Part shown: positions 9,441-18,080 of the stretch, in pieces
Layout: every line of letters begins with the position of its first letter
Numbering within the stretch: the first letter of the stretch is position 1
From: Russula earlei
Lineage: Eukaryota > Basidiomycota > Agaricomycetes > Russulales > Russulaceae
Length of the DNA stretch: 26,108 nt
Direction: 5' to 3'
Assembly (NCBI GenBank): GCA_025769875.1
Contig: JAGFNK010000678.1
Span: 1 to 26,108, forward strand
Made by a program: the position numbers and the translations under genes
The notes under the pieces: model-generated
The model's input: only the letters and a program-made list of their open reading frames with translations
What the model was told of the DNA's origin: nothing
The model's database searches: none

Positions 9441-10104
9441 TGGCTCCCCATAACCCAATACCATTTTAATGCCCATAAATCTACCACCACCAAGAAAACC
9501 CCTTACGAACTCCTCATAGGCTTCAACCCACAAGGACTTGGTACCCAACTCAGGTCCAAATTTCCCGGAATCCAAGAACGACTCCAAGTGTTAAAAGACA
9601 TGAGGGAATCGGCACAAGAAGCAATGAGAAAGGCACAAGACAACTGGATCAAAGAAACCAAGTTCAAAGGTTTTGAAGAAGGACAGAAGGTTTGGTTGGA
9701 AGGCACTAACTTAAAAACTCCCCATCAGTTTCATAAGTTCCACCCCAAACAGTTTGGCCCTTTTACCATCACCAAGCAGATCTCCCATGTTGCTTACCGA
9801 CTCTAACTACCCCCCCAATGGAATATCCATAACGTGTTTCATGCCTCCCTCTTATCTCCAGTCACGGAGACAGCAGAATATGGACCGAACTTCCCTGAAC
9901 CACCACCTGACCTTCTCTCAGGAGAATACAAAGTTGAAAAAATCACCGCTCAATGTACTCACAGGGGTCGTCTTCAGTACAGGGTCCGATGGAAAGGGTA
10001 CTCTGCGGCAGAAGACACGTGGGAACCCCTCTTGAATCTTAAAAATGCTCAAGACGCCATCACCATGTTTCATCTGCAACAACCCACCAAACTCCGCATG
10101 ATGT
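9441..10104 (+). pseudogene. Integrase C-terminal part with GPY/F module and chromodomain
   Basis: Encodes the end of a retroviral-type integrase, which would insert the cDNA copy. The frame opens with WLPITQYHFNAH and KTPYELLIGF, the conserved end of the rve core. It continues with the zinc-independent C-terminal domain, with FGPFTITKQ and VFHASLLSP marking the GPY/F module. A chromodomain follows (about 9925-10080): GEYKVEKI, then YRVRWKGYSAAEDTWEP, with the aromatic cage and WKGY signature that in related elements binds modified histone tails and steers integration to heterochromatin. The core's catalytic Asp residues lie upstream and are lost. A TAA at 9804-9806 interrupts YRL/LPPQW; it fits CAA to TAA. 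The same frame continues beyond the chromodomain into the next entry. Confidence 0.92.
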
Positions 10105-11778
10105 CCACCACTAATTATGACCCTGTAGAATCCCACCACTCAGACGAAAACCTAGACAACCTGGAACACCAGTTCCAAGGACTTATGATACAGCAACGTA
10201 CTTTACTCCCCCGGGTCAATTCACCTAACCCCCCTTCTTATTAAGTCAATGACCCCTCTATCCCTGACCGTGGATATACCATTTTTAATATAGCCGCCAG
10301 GGAACAACTCTTCTCTGGGATTCTCTCCCCTGGTGACTTCCACGGATTTCAATTACTTATGACAGACCCCCGTTTCTCTGAGTTTCATTTATCCATATGA
10401 AGGGCAGTACTTACGGATTTGATATGGAATCACATTGTACAAGCAGTTCCCTTAAATACCCCTACTCCTTCAAAGTGGTTGGCCTGGCACCATGAACATG
10501 CTACCTCTGCCTACAACACTCCCATGTCATCCCCTGCTCCTAGTTTGTCCCCTCTACTTATTCTCACCCCCTCCCCCACCATCAAACAAGAACCCCTCTC
10601 ACCCAAAGTGATCCAACATATCATTGACCAATGAACCTTCATTGTCCCGGATGAAACTGAGCTCCAAGACCTGGCCACTACTCTCAACCCACTTGCCATC
10701 CAAGAAGGAACACCCTCACCAACCCCAACTGAAGCAGACCCCACTCATCCTGCCCCCCCTTGGTTTGTTTATGAACCTTACACGCATGTTCCCCCTTTTT
10801 ACATTAATGTTAATGGGCAAAAACGCCTGCTACCATACTTATGCATTGCTTTATACAATGACAAACCCATGCTTCTAGGAACTATGGGTTGAGGAGAACC
10901 CGCTTATGGAGAAAAACTCATCACCTGACCTGTTGTCTCTGCCCCCCATCCTTCCGTCACTGCCTCTGACCTCCGCCTCCTAATTGAGGACCACCCTTTT
11001 CATTTCAATGTCGCCCAGGCTCTTGAAAACCTCCACAACCCTGGTGCTCTTGCCGACGTCTACCGCCTCTGTGTCAGTTCATTCCAACTAAAAGTTTTGG
11101 AGGGCAAACATGTCTCTATCCAAGGAGCCCTGAACATCCTTCAAGGGCAACTCGCTGACCGACTCCATGAGATCCAGTCTCACACCAAAGAGACTGCCAC
11201 CATCTGCAGCCACCTTCAGGCCAACAACACTTCTGTCCAAGTCCATCACCAACTCGACAACTTGATGACTGATGGAGGTCTCACCCGTGACACTGGGCCA
11301 TATTACTCACTAGCAGGAAGTTACGACAAAATTGAGGAGTCAAAAGAACTACCCGCTTCTTCTTCTCCTCCATTACCCACTCGCCCTCCTCTCTCCCTGA
11401 CCCCCCCTCTTGAGTATCTCCCTCATGTCATTGACCAGTCCCAAAATGATGCCCCTATGGGTTCACCCTCCCACTTTCCTCAAATGTTCTCCAATGATGC
11501 TAGTACTCCTAACACCCCTCTCACCCGCATGTATGACCAAGGTGCAGCGTCACCAACTCCAGAAATGACAACACGTTTGTAAGCATTGCAACACCAGAGG
11601 ACACTGGAACAAGGACTGTAACAGACCCCACACCAACTGCAGTGGTCAGGTGGATTGTATTCTCAGGAGGACCCACCAAAGTTACAGAGGTTTCTGCCCT
11701 AGAGCAATAGGATCCCTGAGCACATGGCCAGAAGTCAAAGGTGATGAACTCTGTGAGTCGGGCCCTGAGACCGATTAG
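10105..11778 (+). pseudogene. Post-integrase extension ending in a CCHC knuckle and a second Cys/His cluster
   Basis: The integrase frame stays essentially open for about 490 more codons after the chromodomain. It is broken only by TAA 10242 and four TGA codons (near 10398, 10632, 10890, 10927). Its regions are: an acidic/Ser-Pro-rich linker; a more ordered block (WFVYEPYTHVPPF, DHPFHFNVAQALENL); a helical, coiled-coil-like stretch (about 11097-11260; VLEGKHVSIQGALNILQG); and a Pro/Ser-rich tail. A one-base frame change near 11570 then leads into QHVCKHCNTRGHWNKDC, a canonical CX2CX4HX4C knuckle, followed by C-x5-C-x5-H-x6-C and a terminal GPETD. Zinc knuckles normally belong to Gag, so a knuckle at the 3' end, just before the polypurine tract, is unusual. 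Function is unknown; RNA or cDNA binding is inferred. Homologous tails at 6995-7179 and 13457-13644 keep the Cys/His spacing. Confidence 0.75.
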
Positions 11779-11806
11779 TTCAGAGAACTAAGCATGAGGG
11801 GGGCAT

Positions 11807-12295
11807 TGTTGAAGCAGATGGGCGCAGGTTATGATAAGAGCGATAAGATCCTTAAGATCTATCAAAAGATATTTCAGTTTGTGTAAGACAAAACTATAAA
11901 TCAGTAATACCTATCAAAAGATATCTACAACGCGTGATTAGATGCGATAGATAAGATAGGAAACAGTAATTACTCACTTCAGTTTGTGTAAGACAAAACT
12001 GAAGCGATCTAGCTAATTGAGTGCCTCTTAGATACGTGAAAGCATCTCTAAGCAAAGTAATCATAACTACCAACTTGTATCATAAAGGATCAGTCATTAG
12101 TAGCTACCGATTGTCATCAATTAACTTATCATTGTAACATATGCAGGCTGCAGCATCTGAGCTGAGCCGGTCTGGGCTGATCCAATGCATGAGCAACACG
12201 CATGAGCCAAGAGTGCCCGGTCCATGGGAGCCGACGCGTTAATGCGACTGGGCTGTGATTACATCAGACTGCCCAAAGCAGTGGTAATCTCAACA
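11807..12295 (+). mobile_element. Solo LTR, family D, copy 1
   Basis: A 489-bp sequence starting TGTTGAAGCAG and ending TAATCTCAACA, flanked by the 5-bp duplication GGCAT (11802-11806 and 12296-12300). It is inserted exactly between the polypurine tract and 3' LTR of the family A element. It contains two copies of TATCAAAAGATAT (11860, 11912) and two of CAGTTTGTGTAAGACAAAAC (11875, 11980), the latter an imperfect palindrome. It has no coding capacity. A second copy lies inverted at 16538-17028. Confidence 0.93.
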
Positions 12296-12302
12296 GGCAT
12301 GA

Positions 12303-12907
12303 TGTTGTGATCTATCCCTCTTTTGGTTTGTCCCTAAAACCTACTCCTTATTGTTCTTTACTTTCACCCCCATCCCCTTGGTTACATTTCATCCCTTGAT
12401 ACTGATGGCCCTTATTGTTTCAACTCATTGTGTTTCATCTATTGTTTTGTCTATCATTAAGTCTCTTTTGCTATTGGCTCACCTTTATCTATTGTTCCAC
12501 ATATAGTACTGTACAGCCTTGCTACATACAGTATTTAAGCACCTGTAGAAGCTGGGGAATACCCCAAGCTTGGCTTTGTCCCATTACTTGTCGCATCCTT
12601 TGCCCTGTATACTCTCTCAAATCACAACTTGCTTGTGCTGGCCTACACTCTGCTTGACCTAAGCACACCTCAAAGAACCCTTGTGTTTCTCTTCCTCCTC
12701 TACCTCTCTCTCATCATCCTCCTCTTCTGTGAAACCAGAAGATTGACTCTGTCTGCGGACTGAGTCATTGCCTGACTCAGCCTTGAGATGCTAAACCTTT
12801 GATTGGTCTCCTTGAGCCGGCCCCCACTGAACCCCTTGAACTGAGTCACAAGGACTCGGCCCCACTGAACCCTGAGCTAACGCTCTTATGACCACGATGC
12901 CATAACA
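12303..12907 (+). mobile_element. Gypsy family A 3' LTR (uninterrupted)
   Basis: A 605-bp LTR, TGTTGTGATC...CCATAACA. It has a TATA-like TATTTAA at 12532-12538 and a pyrimidine-rich block with several TTGTTTCA/ATTGTTTCAT words at 12410-12440. It is the reference copy for the split LTR at 7210-9439, the inverted fragment at 13240-13426 and the inverted solo LTR at 23510-24124. Confidence 0.9.
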
Positions 12908-13239
12908 GGAGGGGATTAAAAAAAGAAGGCGAGAGAAAAATGCACGCATACATGGAAAAAGACAACGGAGGGAAAGTCCTGAACAAAGCCGAGTACCGAC
13001 TCCTGAGTCAACTCTGAGTATGCAGACATCTAACTTCTCAAATGCAAATATGCAATCACAACAAGCGAATTTGCAAATCTGGTGGGAAAGAGCTCATAAT
13101 TATAATTAAAGAAATTATAATTAGAGAAACTCATATTAGTTAATCAAGTTATCATTCATCATGCCTGTGACTCCTGTCACCCCTGGAAAATACTGAAATC
13201 CAAGTTCAAGTTCAAGATTCAAGAATTCTTGGTTGGTAA
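12908..13239. other. Unassigned AT-rich spacer between two family A copies
   Basis: No gene is seen. It contains an AT-rich quasi-palindrome (ATAATTATAATTAAAGAAAT, about 13096-13122) and short tandem AAGTTCAAGTTCAAGATTCAAG at 13203-13224. It may be unrelated DNA that replaced the rest of the inverted LTR fragment to its right. Confidence 0.4.
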
Positions 13240-13426
13240 ATGGGGCCTAAAGATGAGCCAATGGTAAAAGAGGATCAGACAAAAGATGAAACACCACAGT
13301 GAAACAATAAGGGACCATCAGCATCAAGGGATGAAACGGTAGTCAAGGAAACAAGGGTGAAGAGCAGAGAACAATAACAAGGAATCAATGGTTAGTGATG
13401 AATCAAAAGAAGGGTAGATCATAACA
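13240..13426 (-). mobile_element. Gypsy family A LTR fragment, inverted
   Basis: Read on the minus strand it begins TGTTATGATCTACCC at 13426 and matches the first 190 bp or so of the family A LTR, including the TTCATCCCTTGATGCTGATGG segment. It loses similarity beyond the CCATTGGCTCATC block. The polypurine tract lies directly to its right, so it is a 3' LTR in inverted orientation, truncated on its left. Confidence 0.8.
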
Positions 13427-13456
13427 TCATGCCCCCCTCATGCTTAGTTCTCTGAA

Positions 13457-13644
13457 CTAATTGGTGTCAGGTCCCAACTCATGGAAATCATCTCCTTTGC
13501 CATCTAGCCAGGTGTTCTGGGACCCTGCGTTAGGGCAGAAACCTCTGTAGTTCCTGTGAGTCTTCCTCAAAATACACTCCATTTGACCATCACAGTAGGT
13601 GTGGGGTTTATTGCAGTCCTCATTCCAGTGACCCTTGGTGCTGC
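13457..13644 (-). pseudogene. Gypsy family A zinc-knuckle tail, inverted copy
   Basis: On the minus strand it encodes GHWNEDCNKPHTYC, CILRKTH, GFCP and a terminal GPDTN before TAG. This is the same CX4HX4C plus C-x5-C-x5-H-x6-C pattern as at 11578-11778, with many silent or conservative differences. It has no internal stop. The copy is cut inside the knuckle by the family E LTR at 13645; the first Cys pair is lost at that junction. It is the most diverged and best preserved reading frame of the three tails. Confidence 0.75.
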
Positions 13645-14143
13645 TGTTACAACATTTTCCCTTTACGTTTACTTCTTACCTTTGCTATGGACTGCTTGCT
13701 TTCATATGTCCCCTTACTTACTGATCTTGTGATCTTTTACATCTTGTGATCCCTTCTGTGTTATCATGTGATCCATACATGTCCAGGTAACACTGGATTG
13801 CTGTTACTTTCCCTTTTTTTGGTTCTCTTTCCATTTATATTTGTCTCTTAGCTTTGACTGTGCAATGCTGCACATTTACTGTGCAGCACAGTTACTTGGT
13901 TATGACTCATTCATGGCCTCATTCTGATGACTCCTACTTACTATAACTCCTACTATACTAGTAGCACAGTCAAAGTACAGCTATTGCTGCGCTTCTCCTG
14001 TATATATAAGCTCAGTACTTTGTGACCAAAGCCATAAGCTTGGTCTCTTGTAGAATCCAACCTACTCTTGTCCAACATATTTGCCTGCAACCCACTTCAC
14101 TCCTAATCCTCAAACCACATCCACATCTCCATCTCACCAACTC

Positions 14144-14177
<34 letters not shown>

Positions 14178-14545
14178 CTACCATCTACTCTACCTATCCT
14201 TTCCTCCCCTAAGAGTCTCTCTTCACTCTACTGAGAAGAGCTCTCCTCCTTCAAACCTCTATCTACTCACTTTCTCTTTGCATTGCTTAGGGTAACAGAG
14301 CTCCTAAGCACATATAGCTAGTGGAACCAGCCCTAGTCTATCCCATTACAACTTACCCTAGCTTCTCAACAGACCAAGTCGTACTAGGAAGGGTCTATTG
14401 GTCATAACCTGTTTAGCATAAAATACTTTGACCACTGCAGGGATCCTTACTCTTTACTAATAGGAACCAGCCCATCCATCAAACACATCTTTAACTATCA
14501 ACTTGTCTTCATGCTTGAGAACTGACATGGCTAGTTACCATGACA
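13645..14545 (+). mobile_element. Family E 5' LTR
   Basis: A 901-bp LTR, TGTTACAACA...TTACCATGACA, with a TATATATAAG box at 14001-14010. Two other copies (15058-15903 inverted; 18602-19471) define the same ends. It is followed at once by TCAGACCAAGC, possibly primer-binding DNA, and a gag-like start at 14570. It is longer than the other copies partly because of a CA microsatellite at 14145-14176. It inserted into the zinc-knuckle codons of the inverted family A fragment. Confidence 0.9.
14145..14176. repeat. (CA)n microsatellite
   Basis: An uninterrupted CA run of about 16 units inside the family E 5' LTR. The E copy at 18602 has only ACACAAACACATC at this point, so the run expanded after insertion. 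Confidence 0.95.
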
Positions 14546-14569
14546 TCAGACCAAGCTTAACGTTTCACA

Positions 14570-16017
14570 ATGGCTTCTACATCGAACCCATCTGTCCTCT
14601 CAGAACCCTATATTGAACCAGCTACCTCCTCTAACCCTTTCAAACATTGATTTGTCACTTGACGTAATCAAAACAATCTACCTGAAAGAATCACTGGCAA
14701 AGCCTTTTGGCACAACAACCCACCAGAAGTAGGATATTACCTCTCCATCAACAAACTTTTCTACCCTGTCAAATTCATCAACAGATGTTGGTATAAACTT
14801 GACAGATGAGACATCAGACTCCATCTTGAATACACCACTCACTAAGGCCTTATCCTTGATAATGAAGAACACAGTTTAGGAACTTGGGACCAATCAGACC
14901 CCCAGTACCAACCTTTTCATTATCAACCTTCACCCTCTCTTGGAAGACATCATTTATCTTCTGCTGAAGATTCAGATCAACCTTCCTCTAAACCTCGAAC
15001 CAGACAACCTTCACCCAGGTTATCTCCTATACATCTAGCTGTAGAAGCCACATCAGCTGTCACAGTAATGAGCCAGGTCAATTCTCAAGCCTGAAGTCAA
15101 GGTTGGTAGTAAAGATGTGTTCGAAGAATGGGCTGGTTCCTGTGGTAAAGAGTAAGGATCCCTGCAGCAGTCAAAGTGTTTTATGCTAAACAGGTTATGG
15201 CCAATAGACCCTTCCTAGTACAACTTGGTCCATTGAGAAGCTAGGGTAGGTTTGTAATGGGATAGACTAGGGCTGGTTCCACTAGCTATATGCATTCAAG
15301 TCTGTCAGAGACCTTGAACAATGCAGAGAGAGTAGAGGAAGGTAGGTCTTAAAGGAGGAGAGCTCTTCTCAGTGGAGTGAAGAGAGACTCTTAGGGAAGG
15401 AAGGGATAGGTAGAGTAGATGGTAGTTGGTGTGTGTGAAGAGTTGATGAAATGGAGAGGTGGATGTGGTTTGAGGATTAGGAGCAGAGGTGTTTTGGAGA
15501 AGATAGGTTGGATTCTACAAGAGACTAAGCTTAGGGCTTTGGTCTCAAAGCACTGAGCTTATATATACAGGAGAAGCACAGCAATAGCTGCACTTTGACT
15601 GTGCTACTAGTATAGTAGGAGTCATAGTAAGTAGGAGTCATCAGAATGAGGCCATGAATGAGTCAGAACCAAGTAACTGTGCTGCACAGTTGAAACTAAG
15701 AAGTGAATATAAGAGGAAAGAGAACCAAACAAAGGGAAAGTAACAGCAATTCAGTGTTACCTGGATATGTATGGATCACACAATAACACAGAAGGGATCA
15801 CAAGACATAAGAGATCATGAGACCAGTAAGTAAAGGGATGTACAAAGGCAAGCAGTCCATAGTGAAAGGTAAGAAGTAATTGTAAAAGGAAAATGGTGTA
15901 ACATCAGCACCAGAACCACTTCCTGTACCACAAAGGATCTTTGGTATTGCTCGTGTACCCACTCCTGGACCTCCTACTCCTCCTACTCCACCTACACCTC
16001 CTGCTCCACCTCCAGCT
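14570..16017 (+). pseudogene. Family E gag-like polyprotein start, split by a solo LTR
   Basis: ATG at 14570 lies 25 bp after the 5' LTR. The frame reads MASTSNPSVLSEPYIEP, then an aromatic-rich block (KAFWHNNPPEVGYYLSIN) and a Ser/Pro/Arg-rich stretch. It continues in frame across the inserted LTR (15058-15908 removed) into a proline repeat (GPPTPPTPPTPPAPPP). Stops are TGA, TGA, TGA and TAA in the first 110 codons; at least the TGA codons fit TGG to TGA. No capsid or zinc-knuckle motif is seen before the frame is cut off by a short repeat at about 16018. The gag assignment rests on position after the 5' LTR, not on a recognised domain. Confidence 0.6.
15058..15903 (-). mobile_element. Solo LTR, family E, inverted
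   Basis: An 846-bp LTR running from TGTCACAGTA (left, the LTR 3' end) to GTGTAACA (right, the LTR 5' end). It is flanked by TCAGC at 15053-15057 and 15904-15908. It sits inside the gag-like frame of another family E element, and removing it with one TCAGC copy restores the frame. The TATA box lies on the minus strand at about 15557-15570. Confidence 0.93.
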
Positions 16018-16215
16018 GTAGTGTTTTCAGGTCTGGTTCAGTCCAGTTTTTTGACCTCCGAGTGAGGCAACTGGGACTGTAACTGGTCCCAAACTGACAC
16101 CAAAAATGGATGGACTGCAACTGAACTGGGTAGGATGGTCCTAATTGGTTCAGTTGCCTCCAGAAAACTAGTTCCAACTGGTTTTTCCCCCAACTGGTTT
16201 TTCCTTTCATGTCAA
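16018..16215 (-). repeat. Short dispersed repeat F, copy 1
   Basis: About 200 bp rich in CAACTGG/CCAGTTG words, starting (plus strand) GTGTTTTCAGGTC. The same terminus appears inverted at 19477-19505 with related CAACTGG-rich sequence at 18455-18600. It interrupts the family E gag-like frame. No coding potential and no clear TIR partner; perhaps a small hAT-like non-autonomous element. Confidence 0.5.
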
Positions 16216-16437
16216 ACTAAGTATATTCTATACTAAATTAAATTAAATACATGTACACCCTGCAAGCAGGTGCTCGCAGCAGTGGGGTGTTGCTAATAGA
16301 AAGAAAAAGAAAACAAATATCACACAACACCCGCAAGGTGCATCCATCACAATGAAAGAAAGAAAAGAAAAAAAAGAAAAAAAAGGAAACACCCCACTGA
16401 CTTGCATTGGTAGCAAGAGTGCAGCGTTGTACATTGT
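16216..16437. other. AT- and A-rich spacer
   Basis: No gene. It contains AAATTAAATTAAAT, an AAAG/AAAAAG-rich run at about 16350-16388, and one CCCTGCAAGCAG...CTCGCAGCAGTGG unit (16258-16287) related to the repeats at 17379-18080. Confidence 0.5.
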
Positions 16438-16537
16438 CCCAGGTATTTGTTATGTTCATGTTGTTGTCCCTGTGTTGTCATTTGTCATCCTTGCATTGTT
16501 GTCCCCGTGTTGTTGTCCATTGTCCCTGTGTTGTCAT
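16438..16537. repeat. TTGTCC-rich minisatellite, left part
   Basis: Degenerate tandem words such as TTGTCCCTGTGTTGTCATT recur several times up to the solo LTR at 16538. They continue in related form at 17034-17160, so this is one array split by the LTR. Confidence 0.7.
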
Positions 16538-17028
16538 TGTTGAGATTACCACTGCTTTGGGTAGTCTGATGTAATCACAGCCCAGTTGCGTTAACGTGTT
16601 GGCTCCCACGGACCGGGCGCTCCCAGCTCACATGTGTTGCTCATGTGTCAGATCAGCCTGAACCGGCTCAGTTCAGATGCTGCAGCCTGCGTATGTTACA
16701 ATGATAAGTTAATTGATGACAATCGGTAGCTACTAACGACTGATCCTTTATGATACAAGTTGGTAGTTATGATTACTTTGCTTAGAGATGCCTTTCACGT
16801 ATTTAAGAGGCACTCAATTAGCTAGATCGCTTCAGTTTTGTCTTACACAAACTGAAGTGAGTACTTACTGTTCCTATCTTATCTATTGCATCTAATCACG
16901 CATTGTAGATATCTTTTGATAGGTATTACTGATTTACAGTTTTGGTCTTACACAAACTGAAATATCTTTTGATAGATTCTTAAGGATCTTATCGCTGTTA
17001 TCATAACCTGTGCCCATCTGCTTCAACA
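16538..17028 (-). mobile_element. Solo LTR, family D, inverted copy 2
   Basis: A 491-bp inverted copy of 11807-12295 (plus-strand ends TGTTGAGATTACC...CTGCTTCAACA). The flanking pentamers are GTCAT (16533-16537) and GTCGT (17029-17033), identical except for one CG-to-CA change. It lies inside the minisatellite array. Confidence 0.9.
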
Positions 17029-17033
17029 GTCGT

Positions 17034-17160
17034 GTCATCCCCACACTGTTGTTTGTCATCCCTGCACTGTTGTTTGTCATCCCTGTGCTGTTGTTGGTCA
17101 TCCCTGTGCTGTTGTTGGTCATCCCCGTGCTGTTGTTGGTCATCCCCTCCCTGTCATTTG
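17034..17160. repeat. 21-bp minisatellite, right part
   Basis: About five units of GTCATCCCTGTGCTGTTGTTG with small changes. The unit length is a multiple of three, so all frames stay open; on the minus strand it reads as a GMTNNST heptapeptide repeat. There is no sign that this is a translated gene. Confidence 0.9.
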
Positions 17161-17249
17161 TTGCCATCCTCCATTTTTGTCATCATTTGTTCTCTTCTCC
17201 CCATCATCCTCCCCATTTGTGTTCTCATTTGTTGTCCCTTCCATCATTG

Positions 17250-17648
17250 TCAGCACCTCCATCTACTCCTGCAAGCAGTGGCTTGCAGGTGGGCTGGTGG
17301 TGCTGTGACATGGCAGCGTGGTGGTGTGGTGGTGCCACATTGTTGTTGTGTCACTGTCATTGTCCAGAAACGGGACCCATTGCCATGCTGTGAGCAGAGG
17401 CTCACAGCAGCAGCATAGGGTGAGGTGGCAGTGACCTTCTTGAGCTGTGCCAGCTTCTTCAGGTCCATGCAGACCTTGCATTTTGGGGCAGATGAGGTGG
17501 GTTGGTTGCTCATCTTCACAGCAGAAGTGGAGAAATCTTTGGCCAGCAGCATGTGAGTGGCTTCACTGCTGGGTACCACAATGGGCTCAGGTACCAGACA
17601 CATGTGTTGTGATGCATCACAATGCCTGAATAGGTGTTTGCATTGCAT
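17250..17648 (-). other. Open frame of uncertain status (132 codons)
   Basis: A minus-strand frame from an ATG at 17648 begins MQCKHLFRHCDASQHMC and contains CKVCMDLKKLAQLKK, then TATSPYAAAVSLC. I do not recognise a family. The C-terminal half consists of repeat-derived sequence: the TATSPY..A.VSLC...GNGS unit recurs in the frame at 17777-18115. It could be a remnant of a transposon protein, or chance openness of a repeat. Confidence 0.25.
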
Positions 17649-18080
17649 GATCAGGAGATCTTTTCAATTTGTAGGATGGTGGGCAAAAAATAAAAATAAA
17701 CATTGCTCATGAAGTGCAGTAGGCAGAATTGCAGTGCTGACACAGTGCCGACACTCTGCTCTGTTTCCTGGCAGAGTTACCAAGGTATGCATTGAGGCTG
17801 GGCTTGTTGCAGGTGATGAAGGTGCAGTGCTGGAGTTGAGGGAGGAGAACCAGTGACAATGCCTCCATTGTCAAGAGGGGTCAATGAGACATTGATGGGC
17901 ATCCAGGAAGATGTGGTGCAGTCGTCATGGCCCAGAAATGACCCATTGCCACCCTGCAAGCAGAGGCTCACAGTGGCGGTGTAGGGTGAGGTGGCAGTGT
18001 TAGGTGTGGTCTTCATGGTCCAGAAACAGCCCATTCCACCCTGCAAGCAGCAGCTCACAGTGGTGGCAATGGGCTTGGGT
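17368..18080. repeat. Diverged roughly 60-bp repeats with a CTGCAAGCAG core
   Basis: Units near 17368-17425, 17930-18000 and 18020-18080 share CCAGAAA...CCCATTGCCA..CTG.AAGCAG..GCTCACAG, followed by TAGGGTGAGGTGGCAGTG in the first two. A related unit is at 16258. At 17270-17291 CCTGCAAGC and GCTTGCAGG form a small inverted repeat. On the minus strand the last two units lie in one frame (17777-18115), encoding similar peptides (VSLCLQGGNGSF and VSCCLQGGMGCF). Confidence 0.65.

Larger units (their letters stand above)
9440..12907 (+). mobile_element. Ty3/gypsy family A element, 3' half
   Basis: It starts abruptly inside the integrase core at the end of another family A LTR. It then runs through the integrase C-terminus, chromodomain, a long post-integrase frame, zinc-knuckle tail, polypurine tract (about 11797-11806) and its own 3' LTR (12303-12907). 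A solo LTR of another family (11807-12295) is inserted between tract and LTR. Gag, protease, reverse transcriptase and RNase H are absent. The order and the GPF module plus chromodomain place it among chromoviruses. Confidence 0.9.

Noticed and set aside
13096..13122. AT-rich quasi-palindrome as a replication origin or terminator
   Set aside because: Short AT-rich symmetry is common in such spacers, and nothing else supports a function.
14678..14872. Minus-strand open frame antisense to the family E gag-like region
   Set aside because: It is the shadow of the plus-strand frame, which continues in phase across the inserted LTR and after the 5' LTR.
16934..17418. Overlapping open frames on both strands in the minisatellite
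   Set aside because: They arise because the 21-bp repeat unit is a multiple of three and lacks stops; no domain or start context supports translation.
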